From positions 434,001 to 498,000 of the forward strand of contig NZ_JRKI01000029.1 in assembly GCF_000935125.1 (NCBI RefSeq): a DNA stretch of 64,000 nt. The letters run 5' to 3'. This document shows, piece after piece, positions 8,743 to 17,135 of this stretch. The stretch comes from Streptomyces natalensis ATCC 27448. GTDB taxonomy: Bacteria > Actinomycetota > Actinomycetes > Streptomycetales > Streptomycetaceae. The notes below the pieces were generated by a model. That model was not told the DNA's origin and made no database searches. It saw only the letters and a program-made list of their open reading frames with translations. The position numbers were made by a program, and so were the translations under genes. Position 1 is the stretch's first letter; every line of letters begins with the position of its first letter.

Positions 8743-8771
8743 TTTACCCATGACCACCGCGAGGCTAGGGT
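8743..8771 (+). promoter_or_regulatory. Sigma-70-type promoter for a leaderless acyltransferase gene
   Basis: TTTACC at 8743-8748 and TAGGGT at 8766-8771 are separated by 17 bp, a good match to a principal sigma promoter. The predicted transcription start coincides with ATG 8779, and no Shine-Dalgarno sequence precedes that ATG, so the mRNA is probably leaderless. The remaining gap 8367-8742 between the divergent genes shows no gene. Confidence 0.55.
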
Positions 8772-8778
8772 GCCTCAA

Positions 8779-9930
8779 ATGTTCCGCGCGGCCATACCCC
8801 TGCTACGTACTGTGGACCCGGCGCCCAATGGGCAGCAGGCTCCCGCCCCACGCCTCGATCCCCCATCCGGCGGGAGAGACGCGTTCTTCGACAACGCGAA
8901 GTACCTGGCGGTCGTCCTCGTCGCCATGGGGCATACGTGGGAGCCGCTGACCCACGGCGGCCGGGCGGCGATGGCGCTCTACATGACCGTCTACACCTTC
9001 CACATCCCCGCGTTCATTCTCATATCCGGCTATTTCTCCCGCGGGTTCGATTTCAGCCCGGCCAAGCTCAAGCGGCTCATCACCAGTGTCGCCGTGCCGT
9101 ACCTGGTGTTCGAGATCCTCTACACCTTCTTCCAGCGCTGGTTGCAGGACGATCCGAACGAGCCGATCAGCCTCACCAACCCGTACTACCTGGACTGGTT
9201 CCTGGCAGCCCTCTTCGTCTGGCGGCTGACCACCCCGATCTGGAAGCTCGTACGGTGGCCCGTCCCGCTGGCCCTGGTGATCGCGGTGCTCGCGGCGACC
9301 TCACCCGACATCGGCAACGACTTCGCCATCAGGCGCGTTCTGCAGTTCCTGCCGTACTTTGTCATCGGACTGCACCTGACGCCGGCCCACTTCGACCTGC
9401 TGCGGCGGCGCGCGATCCGCATCGCGGCAGCGCCGGTCATGCTGGGCGCCGTTGTCTTCGCATACTGGGCGGCGGCGCACATGGACGTCTCATGGTTCCG
9501 GCAAAACGACCCCGTACAGAACTTCGGCATGCCGGCGTGGGTCTCCCCGGTCATGGAACTCGCGCTGTTCGGCTGCGCCATGGTGCTCACCGTGTGCTTC
9601 CTGGCCCTGGTGCCGCGGCGGCAGACATGGTTCACGAAGCTGGGCGCCGGCACGCTGTACGGCTATCTGCTGCACGGGTTCGTGATCAAGATGTCGCGCT
9701 GGTTCGGCTGGTACGACGCCTTCCCCTGGGTGCGCACGCCGGTCGGCGAGATCGCGGTGACGGTGCTGGCCGTCACGCTGATCACGCTGCTGTGCACGAG
9801 TCCGGTGCGGCGGGTGTTCCGGTACGTGATGGAGCCGAAAATGTCCTGGGCGTTCAAGAAGGACGCGGCCGCGTTGGCGCGGGCGCGGGAGGGCACGGCC
9901 GACGCCGTGCCCGCAAACTCACCCCGCTGA
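8779..9930 (+). CDS. Acyltransferase 3 family integral membrane protein, 383 aa
   Basis: A cytosolic leader of about 35 residues precedes FFDNAKYLAVVLVAMGHTWE, the first helix with its active-site His; this is the usual first motif of acyltransferase-3 (OafA / fucose 4-O-acetylase-like) proteins. FHIPAFILISGYFSRG and about ten membrane helices follow, ending in a cytosolic tail (KMSWAFKKDAAALARAREG). Members transfer acetyl or other acyl groups to sugars or cell-surface polymers. I take ATG 8779 rather than GTG 8770 because the -10 box overlaps the GTG. A putative surface-polymer enzyme follows 200 bp downstream on the same strand. Confidence 0.85.
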   Translation: MFRAAIPLLRTVDPAPNGQQAPAPRLDPPSGGRDAFFDNAKYLAVVLVAMGHTWEPLTHGGRAAMALYMTVYTFHIPAFILISGYFSRGFDFSPAKLKRLITSVAVPYLVFEILYTFFQRWLQDDPNEPISLTNPYYLDWFLAALFVWRLTTPIWKLVRWPVPLALVIAVLAATSPDIGNDFAIRRVLQFLPYFVIGLHLTPAHFDLLRRRAIRIAAAPVMLGAVVFAYWAAAHMDVSWFRQNDPVQNFGMPAWVSPVMELALFGCAMVLTVCFLALVPRRQTWFTKLGAGTLYGYLLHGFVIKMSRWFGWYDAFPWVRTPVGEIAVTVLAVTLITLLCTSPVRRVFRYVMEPKMSWAFKKDAAALARAREGTADAVPANSPR

Positions 9931-10127
9931 CTGCCCCGGGCTTCCTTTGGGGCCCACCAGGGGACGCCCTGCGAGATGACCTACGAGATGACCTGCAAGA
10001 TCCTCCGCGATTGAACGGAATCCGCCGCCCGGACGTATAGAGCCGTACAGAGAAGGGCGGCGGCTCCGGTTCTCGCAGGTCTGGTCTGCCGTGCCACCAC
10101 CGGGCCCCGCACGGAAGGACCTTCGCG

Positions 10128-11975
10128 TTGTCACTCTCCACGCGCTTTCCTCGCCGGCCGAAGCGGCCGAAGCGGCCGGCTCCGGAGCGGATCCCGGACG
10201 ACGCCGCCGCGGGTGACATCCCCACGAACGACACCTCCGCGGGTGACGACACCGCTGCCGGCGGCACCTGGCGCGACCGTCACCCGGCCACCGTGCGGAC
10301 GCTCGCCCACGCCACCACGGCCCTCTCCGCCCTCCTCGTCCTCCTCGCCCTCCTCCTGCCGAATCAGCTCACGCTCCTGACGCCTGGTCAGTTCGCACGT
10401 ATCCCGGTGGAGGGCATCTTCGGCGCCGCCCTGTTGCTCGTCCTTCCACCGAAGGCGAGGCGGGCGGCTGCTGCTGTCGCAGGGGCCGGTCTCGGCGTGC
10501 TGACCGTGCTGAACCTCCTCGACATCGGCTTCAACGAGGCGCTCGGCCGAGGGTTCAATCCGGTGTACGACTGGATACTGCTCGACGATGGCGAATCGTT
10601 CCTCCAGGACTCGATCGGCCCGACGAAGGCGACCGGTGTCGCGATCGGAGCCCTGGCCCTCGCCCTCGCCCTGCTCATCCTCATGACGCTGGCGGTCGTC
10701 CGGCTCGGCAATCTCATGGCGCGGCACGGCGCCGCCGCTACCCGTGCCGTCCTGGTGCTCGGGACCGTCTGGACCGCCTGCACAGCACTCGGCGTACAGG
10801 CGACGACCGGCGTGCCGGTGGCCGCGGAGAGCGCGGCCGGGCTCGTACAGAACCGTGCGCAGCAAGTGCGGGCGAGCCTGGCGGACGAGCAGGCGTTCGC
10901 GAAAGTGGCCGCCGCCGACACGTTCCGCGACACCCCGGGCAACCGGTTGCTGACCGGACTGCGCGGCAAGGACGTCATCTTCACGTTCATAGAGAGTTAC
11001 GGGCGCAGCGCCATCGAGGACCCGTTGATGGCACCGGGGGTCGACGCGGCCCTCGCGGACGGAACCACACAGCTGCGCGCGGCCGGGTACGCCGCACGGA
11101 GCGGCTGGCTCACCTCGTCGACGTATGGCGGGAGCAGCTGGCTGGGCCATTCCACGTTCATGTCGGGCCTGTGGATCGACAACCAACAGCGCTACCGCAC
11201 CCTCACCGCCGGCGACCACCTGACCCTCACCGGCGCCTTCGAACGCACCGGCGCCTGGCGCACGGTCGGCATCATGCCCGGCGTCACCAAGGGCTGGCCG
11301 GAGGGGTCCTTCTACGGCCTCGACCGCGTCTACAACTCCCGTGAACTCGGCTACAAAGGCCCGAAATTCAGCTGGTCGACGATGCCCGACCAATACGCCT
11401 TGTCGGCCTTCGAGCGCCTGGAACACGGCAGGAACCACCGCGCCGAGGAGCAGACCGGGCAGCGAGCCAACCCACCAGACTCAAAGCCGCTGATGTCGTT
11501 CGTCATCCTCACCTCCAGCCACAACCCCTGGGCGCCCCTCCCCAAGATGGTCGGCTGGGACAAGATCGGTGACGGCTCGGTCTACAACGCCATCAACAAG
11601 GCAGGGAAAAAGCCCGTGGACGTCTGGAAGGACACCGCCCGCATACGCACCGAATACGGCAGGTCCATCCAGTACTCGCTGCACAGCCTCATCTCGTACC
11701 TGAAGAAGTACGGCACCAAGAACACCGTCCTGGTCTTCCTCGGCGACCACCAGCCCCTCGCGAAGGTCTCCGGCGAGCACGCGAGCCGTGACGTCCCGGT
11801 CACGCTCGTCGCCCACGACCCGGCAGTGCTGAAGCGCATTTCCGGCTGGCACTGGACGCCCGGCCTCATGCCCGGCCCGAAGGCACCGGTCTGGCGCATG
11901 GACACCTTCCGCAACCGCTTCCTGACCGCTTACGGACCGCAGTCCGGTTCCGCCCCGTCCCGGCCCGCCCCATAA
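10128..11975 (+). CDS. LTA-synthase-like membrane sulfatase-fold protein (phosphoglycerol transferase type), 615 aa
   Basis: TTG at 10128 is preceded by GGAAGGA. The N-terminus is a charged, Pro-rich cytosolic segment (about 1-55), followed by several membrane helices (about 60-210) and an extracellular alkaline-phosphatase-superfamily domain. That domain starts at about residue 280 with DVIFTFIESYGRSAIED; the metal/nucleophile region (TSSTYGGSSWLGHSTFMSG) and VLVFLGDHQPLAKV (late metal-binding Asp-His) are visible. Such proteins transfer phosphoglycerol or related groups in wall polymer assembly. It may act with the acyltransferase upstream; the exact polymer is unknown. Confidence 0.85.
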   Translation: MSLSTRFPRRPKRPKRPAPERIPDDAAAGDIPTNDTSAGDDTAAGGTWRDRHPATVRTLAHATTALSALLVLLALLLPNQLTLLTPGQFARIPVEGIFGAALLLVLPPKARRAAAAVAGAGLGVLTVLNLLDIGFNEALGRGFNPVYDWILLDDGESFLQDSIGPTKATGVAIGALALALALLILMTLAVVRLGNLMARHGAAATRAVLVLGTVWTACTALGVQATTGVPVAAESAAGLVQNRAQQVRASLADEQAFAKVAAADTFRDTPGNRLLTGLRGKDVIFTFIESYGRSAIEDPLMAPGVDAALADGTTQLRAAGYAARSGWLTSSTYGGSSWLGHSTFMSGLWIDNQQRYRTLTAGDHLTLTGAFERTGAWRTVGIMPGVTKGWPEGSFYGLDRVYNSRELGYKGPKFSWSTMPDQYALSAFERLEHGRNHRAEEQTGQRANPPDSKPLMSFVILTSSHNPWAPLPKMVGWDKIGDGSVYNAINKAGKKPVDVWKDTARIRTEYGRSIQYSLHSLISYLKKYGTKNTVLVFLGDHQPLAKVSGEHASRDVPVTLVAHDPAVLKRISGWHWTPGLMPGPKAPVWRMDTFRNRFLTAYGPQSGSAPSRPAP

Positions 11976-12370
11976 CGCGTCCACCGGCATCGGGCCGGTT
12001 CTCGCACGAGAACAACATCACTCCCCCAGGGGAAGTTCAGATCAGCCCCCTTCCGTGAACCTCCGTGAACCTCCGCGAGCCTGCATGACCCCATGCTCGC
12101 GCAAAGGGTGGATCTGAAAGACTCCAACGGGCAGCATGCGACGTGGAAGTGGGACGCTTGAGGGACCGGGGGAAGCCGCTGTGGAACCGTGGTACTGCCT
12201 CGACGATCTGAACGATTGCCCGACCCGACCGCTGGGTTCAGAGAAACCGCCGCCGCGTCGTCGGCCTCCCGGGTCCAATGGGCTGACCTGGGCGGACATC
12301 CGGAGTGCCCGCTGTGCAGGGGGCGGCCGGTCACGGACACTGGAGTCATGCCGCGACGAGGAGGCATGGC
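11976..12370 (+). other. Intergenic gap, no gene seen
   Basis: The 395 bp between the LTA-synthase-like gene and the Lnt homologue carries an imperfect run of CCGTGAACCT repeats near 12050-12075 and several overlapping high-GC reading frames without protein character. Only the ribosome-binding site AGGAGG at 12359-12364 for the next gene is clear. Confidence 0.5.
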
Positions 12371-13915
12371 ATGCGGGTGGCGGTCGACCGGTGCGCACCG
12401 TCGCTGCGCTCACCGTGGTGGCGCGGGGCGGCGGCGCTCGCCTCAGGTGGCTTGGCGGTGCTCGTCTTCCCGCAGCCGTCGCTGTGGTGGCTGGCGTATG
12501 TGGCGCTTGTCCCGCTGGTCCTGCTCATCCGCACGGCGCCGACGCCCCGCCGGGCGGTGCTGGACGGCTGGCTCGGCGGCACCGGATGCGTGATCGCCGT
12601 CCAGCAGTGGCTGATCCCCAACCTCACCGTCTTCGTCCTGCCGATCGGCGCCCTGCTCGGGCTGGCGTGGATCCCGTTCGGCTGGCTGGTACGGCGGTTG
12701 CTGGGTGGCACACCCGGTCCCGGCAGGGCCGCGGCCGGAGTGCTGCTGCTGCCTGCGGCCTGGCTGCTGGGGGAGGTCGTCCGCTCCTGGCAGTACCTGG
12801 GCGGTCCATGGGGACTGCTGGGGGCGAGCCAGTGGCAGGTCCCGCCCGCCCTGCGGCTCGCCTCGGTCGGCGGGGTGTGGCTGGTGAGCTGTCTGCTGGT
12901 CGCGGTCAACACCGCCCTCGCGGCGCTGATCGCGCTGCCCAGGGCCCGCACGGTGGCGCTGGCCGCCCTGCTGGCCGTGGCCGTGCTGGTGGCCGGGGTC
13001 TGGCTCTGGGTGCCGCTGCCGCCGCACACGGGCAGCGTACGTATCGCGATCGTGCAGCCCGGGGTGATCGGCGGGCCGCTGGCCCGGTTCGACCGGGGGG
13101 TGCGACTGACCCGGCGGCTCGTCGGCCACCGTCCCGACCTGGTGGTATGGGGCGAGAGCAGCGTCGGCTTCGACCTGTCGGCACACCCCGGGCAGGCCGC
13201 CCGGCTCGCCGGCCTGTCCCGGCAGGTCGGGGCCGACATCCTGGTGAACGTGGACGCGCAGCGCGCGGACAAGCGCGGCATCTACAAGGCATCGGTGCTG
13301 GTGGGGCCGCACGGGCCGACTGGTGATCGGTACGACAAGATGCGGCTGGTGCCCTTCGGCGAGTACATCCCCTTCCGCTCGGTGCTGGGGTGGGCCACGA
13401 AGGTCGGCAGAGCCGCGAGGGCCAACCGGCGACGCGGCACCCACCAAGTGATCATGAATGTCGGCTCGTTCCGGATCGGACCGATGATCTCCTTCGAGAC
13501 CGCATTCCCCGACATGAGCCGCCACCTCGCCGTACGCGGCGCGCAGGTGCTGGTGGTGCAGGAGTCCGTCTCGACGTTCCAGGGCAGCTGGGCGCCGGCC
13601 CAGCAGACATCGCTGGCGGCAGTGCGGGCGGCAGAGTCGGGACGACCGGTGGTGGACGCCACGCTGACCGGCATCAGCGCGGTGTACGACGCCGACGGCC
13701 ATCAGGTCGGACCACGGCTGGGGACGACGGCGAGCACGGCGCGGATGTACACCGTGCCGCTGGCGGGCGGCCGGAGCCTGTATGACCGGTATGGCGACTG
13801 GGCGATCTGCGCCGCCCTCGGCCTGCTCGCCGTCGCGGGCGGCTACGAGGTCATCCGGGGCGCGGTGGCCCGGCGGCGTCGGCGCGTCAACCTGCCTGTA
13901 TCCAAGGCGGATTGA
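12371..13915 (+). CDS. Apolipoprotein N-acyltransferase homologue with Cys-to-Ser change, 514 aa
   Basis: ATG at 12371 has AGGAGG 7 nt upstream. Residues 1-215 contain about six membrane helices (VFPQPSLWWLAYVALVPLVLL and others), followed by a nitrilase-type domain. The domain shows the expected Glu (LVVWGESS), the catalytic Lys (YDKMRLVPFGEY) and, where family members have the Cys nucleophile (ICFE-type), MISFETAFPDMSR with Ser374, codon TCC at 13490-13492. A C-terminal helix (about 475-495) and an Arg-rich tail close the protein. Lnt adds the third acyl chain to lipoproteins. With Ser at the nucleophile it may be inactive or altered; a second, canonical Lnt elsewhere in the genome is likely. 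Confidence 0.85.
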   Translation: MRVAVDRCAPSLRSPWWRGAAALASGGLAVLVFPQPSLWWLAYVALVPLVLLIRTAPTPRRAVLDGWLGGTGCVIAVQQWLIPNLTVFVLPIGALLGLAWIPFGWLVRRLLGGTPGPGRAAAGVLLLPAAWLLGEVVRSWQYLGGPWGLLGASQWQVPPALRLASVGGVWLVSCLLVAVNTALAALIALPRARTVALAALLAVAVLVAGVWLWVPLPPHTGSVRIAIVQPGVIGGPLARFDRGVRLTRRLVGHRPDLVVWGESSVGFDLSAHPGQAARLAGLSRQVGADILVNVDAQRADKRGIYKASVLVGPHGPTGDRYDKMRLVPFGEYIPFRSVLGWATKVGRAARANRRRGTHQVIMNVGSFRIGPMISFETAFPDMSRHLAVRGAQVLVVQESVSTFQGSWAPAQQTSLAAVRAAESGRPVVDATLTGISAVYDADGHQVGPRLGTTASTARMYTVPLAGGRSLYDRYGDWAICAALGLLAVAGGYEVIRGAVARRRRRVNLPVSKAD

Positions 13916-14004
13916 CGATCCGCCGACACAGCCGGTGCATATGCGGTGCGTACGCGGCCGCCACCAGGCAGTTCCCTCTTTGCGAGACCCTCCCACCGAG
14001 CCCC

Positions 14005-14046
14005 GGCACCCGGCACCCGGCACCCGGCACCCGGCACCCGGCACCC
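14005..14046 (+). repeat. Heptanucleotide tandem repeat (GGCACCC)6
   Basis: Six exact copies of GGCACCC lie in the 364-bp gap between the Lnt homologue and the GNAT gene. The rest of the gap (13916-14279) contains no gene that I can support. Confidence 0.9.
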
Positions 14047-14279
14047 GGTGATCCGTAGCTTCGAACCGGGCGAAACCTGGTTCTACAACTATGAGACCTC
14101 GAAGATGTATGCCTCGGGCCCGTCCTGGGCTCACCCTGATTGCCATCCGACCGATCAGCCCACCCCCGGCCCCGCGGGACGTCCCGGAGGTCTGAGGCGA
14201 CCGGCTGGGACAGGCGCATCACCCCTCCCCTCGAAAATCCAGTGGTCACGATGGCTGGGGGCATTAAGAATCCCTGTTC

Positions 14280-14927
14280 ATGACCCTGCTGACCCACTGG
14301 CCGCTTGCGGGCCTGCGGTTGACCACACCGCGGCTGGAGCTACGGCTGCCGAACCTGGATGATCTCGCCGCGTTGGCTTCGCTGGCCGCCGATGGTGTGC
14401 ACAACCCGGCGGTGCAGCCGTTCACCGTGGCATGGACCGACGTCGCACCCGAGCAGCGTGCTCGGAGTGTCCTGCAATACCACTGGCGCTGCTGGGGCGA
14501 GTGGCAGCCGGAGAACTGGGAGCTGAACCTGGCGGTGGTGAGAGACGGCACTGTCGTGGGTACGCAGGGCATCAGTGCCCGGGATTTTTCGGTCCGTCGT
14601 GAAGTAGGCACCGGCTCCTGGCTGGGCCGGGCCTATCACCGCCAGGGCCTGGGAACTGAGATGCGCGCGGCTGTCCTCCACCTGGCCTTCGCCGGACTCG
14701 GTGCACAGCACGCTGTTTCCGGGGCATACGCAGACAACGCAGCCTCACTGGAGGTTTCGCGCAAGCTCGGCTACCACGAGGACGGCATCGAACACCATGC
14801 CGTACGCGCCAAGCCCGCCGTGCTGCGCAGGCTCCGTCTCACTGCCGAACAGTGGCGACAACACCAACTGTTCCCGGTGAAGATGACGGGGCTGCCGGAG
14901 TGCCTGCCGTGGTTCGGCCTGGCGTGA
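14280..14927 (+). CDS. GNAT-family N-acetyltransferase (RimJ-like), 215 aa
   Basis: Starts at ATG 14280 (MTLLTHWPLAGLRLTTPRLEL), the LxTxRLxLR opening of RimJ/RimL-type acetyltransferases. Acetyl-CoA binding is indicated by RAYHRQGLGTEMRAAVLHLAF (the Q/RxxGxG/A loop) and the end motif ADNAASLEVSRKLGYHEDG. The C-terminal 40 residues extend past the core fold. It probably acetylates an amino group of a peptide, antibiotic or small molecule; substrate unknown. The 305 bp downstream (14928-15232) shows no gene. Confidence 0.88.
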   Translation: MTLLTHWPLAGLRLTTPRLELRLPNLDDLAALASLAADGVHNPAVQPFTVAWTDVAPEQRARSVLQYHWRCWGEWQPENWELNLAVVRDGTVVGTQGISARDFSVRREVGTGSWLGRAYHRQGLGTEMRAAVLHLAFAGLGAQHAVSGAYADNAASLEVSRKLGYHEDGIEHHAVRAKPAVLRRLRLTAEQWRQHQLFPVKMTGLPECLPWFGLA

Positions 14928-15232
14928 CCGTGCAGCGGCTGGGAGACCAACCTGAACACCCCGTCAAACCCATACGGACACAGCACAAGTTGGACCGACC
15001 GGCTATGCAGGCACTCACCTCGATGCCCGAGCAGGCTGTGGGTCAGGTGAGGGGACGAGCGCCCCACGCATTCCGGAGAGCCGACCGCACACCTTCCCCA
15101 AGAACGACCTGCGTCGTCCCGCATCCCAAGGACGAGCCCGCCCTTGCGCACCCTCGGGCCATCAGCTGAACCCTGGTGTACGGCCATGGAATTCGGTGTG
15201 CGGCTATCGGACCGGCCGCTAGAGTCGCCCGC

Positions 15233-15838
15233 GTGATCAGGGACATACGTATCTGCTTCCTCGGGGATTCCTTCGTCCAGGGAGTCGGCGACCCGGAACA
15301 CCGGGGGTGGGTCGGCCGGGCGCTGGAAGCCACTGGCGGGGACATCACCGCCTTCAACCTGGGCATCAGGCGCAACACCTCCGAAGACATTCGGCGTCGC
15401 TGCTGGCAGGAAGTCCTGCCCCGCCTGGTCGGCGCGGACAACCGGCTCGTCGTTTCCTTCGGCAGCAACGACACCCTTGAGGAGAACGGCGCGGTACGGG
15501 TCGAGCTGGGGCGCTCGCTGGAGAATCTGACCTCGATCCTTGACGAGTGCGGACGGCAGGCCGTTGCCCCTCTGGTTGTCGGCCCTCCGCCGGTCATCGA
15601 CGCGGGCGACGCCCACCTGCGGCGCACTGTGAAGCTCGCCGACGAGATGACCGCCCTCTGCCGGACACGCCATGTCCCGTTCATCGCGACCACTCTGGAA
15701 CTGGCCAATGACCCCACCTGGCGCCGGGAAGCGCTGGCCGGTGACGGCGCGCACCCGGGCAGCGGTGGCTACCGCAGGCTGACCGACATCGTCCTCGCCG
15801 GTCAATGGCGCGATTGGATCACTCCGACGCGCCACTGA
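15233..15838 (+). CDS. SGNH/GDSL-type esterase or lipase, 201 aa
   Basis: The block I motif ICFLGDSFVQGVGD supplies the Ser nucleophile, VVSFGSNDTLEENG the block III Asn, and DGAHPGSGGY the block V Asp-His pair, so the SGNH hydrolase is complete. There is no signal peptide, so it is cytosolic. GTG 15233 is preferred over the earlier in-frame start at 15176: TAGAGT at 15220-15225 is a plausible -10 box that would start the transcript at or next to the GTG, giving a leaderless mRNA, and the N-terminus then begins directly with the first beta strand. Confidence 0.85.
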   Translation: MIRDIRICFLGDSFVQGVGDPEHRGWVGRALEATGGDITAFNLGIRRNTSEDIRRRCWQEVLPRLVGADNRLVVSFGSNDTLEENGAVRVELGRSLENLTSILDECGRQAVAPLVVGPPPVIDAGDAHLRRTVKLADEMTALCRTRHVPFIATTLELANDPTWRREALAGDGAHPGSGGYRRLTDIVLAGQWRDWITPTRH

Positions 15839-15878
15839 CCGCACCTCGGCAACGCGGAACACGGCACGGGACGGCTAT

Positions 15879-15941
15879 GCACTGCACTGCGCTGCACGGC
15901 ACGGCACGGCACGGCACGGCAATGCACTGCACTGCACTGCC
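15879..15941 (+). repeat. Period-5 tandem repeat, 12 units of GCACN type
   Basis: Twelve pentamers (GCACT x2, GCGCT, GCACG x5, GCAAT, GCACT x3) form a symmetric array between the convergent GDSL and HxlR genes. It overlaps no credible ORF. Confidence 0.85.
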
Positions 15942-15972
15942 AAGTATGTCGCGCACTTCCGCGAGTTCGGCC

Positions 15973-16353
15973 TCAGCCGTCGTCTCCTCGCTGGGCGGAC
16001 AGCTCGGCCGACCACCGATCCGCCCAATCCCGCAGGGGCTCGAGCGAGGGGCGAAGTGCGTTTCCCAGCTCGGTGAGGCGATAGACGCCGTCGGCGTCGG
16101 TGGTCACGATTCCCACGTCGGTCAGCTCGCGCAGCCGATCGGTCAGCACGCTGGAGGACATCGCGTCCGCCCGTCGGCGCAGCTCGCGAAAACCGGCTGG
16201 TTCCTGTTGCAGCTCCCAGATCACACGCAGCGTCCACCGGCGGCCCAGCAGGTCCAGCGCGGCCATCATCGGTCGGCCGGTGCTCGACCCACGCACGGGT
16301 CGGCCCGGCCTCGGTGCACGCTCGGCCGCTCCGGAATCGCTTGCGCTTCGCAT
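15973..16353 (-). CDS. HxlR-family transcriptional regulator, 126 aa
   Basis: The winged helix is plain: MAALDLLGRRWTLRVIWELQ, FRELRRRADAMSSSVLTDRLREL as recognition helix, and the wing GIVTTDADGVYRLTELG. HxlR regulators are small DNA-binding dimers that often sense electrophiles or redox stress. ATG 16353 (MRSASDSG) is chosen because a perfect palindrome lies just upstream at 16370-16386; the longer start at 16401 would put that palindrome inside the gene. The gene is divergent from a small secreted protein. Confidence 0.8.
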   Translation of the reverse strand: MRSASDSGAAERAPRPGRPVRGSSTGRPMMAALDLLGRRWTLRVIWELQQEPAGFRELRRRADAMSSSVLTDRLRELTDVGIVTTDADGVYRLTELGNALRPSLEPLRDWADRWSAELSAQRGDDG

Positions 16354-16369
16354 ACCGAACCATGGTAAT

Positions 16370-16386
16370 GCTTCGAAATCCGAAGC
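16370..16386. promoter_or_regulatory. Palindromic operator candidate for the HxlR regulator
   Basis: GCTTCG-AAATC-CGAAGC is a perfect 6+6 inverted repeat 17 bp upstream of the proposed HxlR start, in the divergent promoter region. Size and position fit an autoregulatory operator of a dimeric winged-helix protein. Confidence 0.45.
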
Positions 16387-16576
16387 GATGGAAGTGGGCA
16401 TGAAAGCGGCGCCGGAGATGACCTACCGCGAAATCATCGACGACCCATGGGGACTCGGCAGCGACGGGGCGTACACACCCTCCCGGATATCGGGCGAATT
16501 TTTCTCTTGTCCCGAATTGGGCGGTTGTGTGTATCGTCCTCAGAGACAGTTCCCGCACAGGATGGAACTGGGAGAC

Positions 16577-16822
16577 ATGATGAAGAAGATCATCGCGATA
16601 GCGTTCATCGCCGCACTGTTCACCGCACTGTTCACCGCCGGAGCCACCGGCATCGCCTCCGCTACTGCCGCGTCGCCGGGCTCCCCTCCGGGCCGTGACA
16701 TCGTCACCACAACGTTCCACTGTCCCGCCCCGCGCAACACCTTCACGATCAGGGCCGACCCGTGGGTGATGAGCCAGTACGAGTGGTATTACGGCGAGCA
16801 GGGCTGCACGTACACCACGTAG
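16577..16822 (+). CDS. Small secreted protein, 81 aa
   Basis: ATG 16577 (or 16580) follows GGAACTGGGAGAC. MMKKIIAIAFIAALFTALF is a signal peptide, with cleavage predicted after the Ala-rich stretch at about residue 30. The mature part of about 50 residues has a Cys pair (FHCPAPRN and EQGCTYTT) and aromatic residues (YEWYYG), which suggests a small disulphide-bonded extracellular peptide. Family not recognised. Confidence 0.65.
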   Translation: MMKKIIAIAFIAALFTALFTAGATGIASATAASPGSPPGRDIVTTTFHCPAPRNTFTIRADPWVMSQYEWYYGEQGCTYTT

Positions 16823-16842
16823 CCATTCGGCGGGCCCGACAC

Positions 16843-17085
16843 CCGCCCCGACGCCCTGCTCGCCCGGATCGCGCACAAGCATGCCTCGCTCGGTGTCACC
16901 TCGGACCAGTACAAGATCGTCAACGAGCATCTGCTCGGCGGGCTGCCCCTGCCCGAGGGCACCACCGCCTACCTCTGCGGCCCCTGCCGTTCATGCGTAC
17001 CCTGCGTGGCGATCTCCTCGACCGCGGGGGCCGAACACCTCGTAGTGGATCGCCGTGGTGGTACTGGGCCGTGCCGACGACCGGA
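16843..17085 (+). pseudogene. Scrambled flavohaemoglobin (Hmp-type) remnant
   Basis: The plus strand reads RIAHKHASLGVTSDQYKIVN, a globin-domain helix of flavohaemoglobins, running straight into LPLPEGTTAYLCGP, from the NAD-binding end of the same family, so about 270 residues between them are missing. After CGP the frame shifts by 2 nt to give LPFMRTLRGDLLDRG. The next expected piece, IHYEVFGP, is found on the opposite strand at 17027-17050. The gene has therefore lost its centre, shifted frame and had its tail flipped. It is certainly non-functional. Confidence 0.75.
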
Positions 17086-17135
17086 TTGCCCCGCAGGACG
17101 CTGAGGCCGGGCCGTGCTGGAGAGTCGTAGACCGA

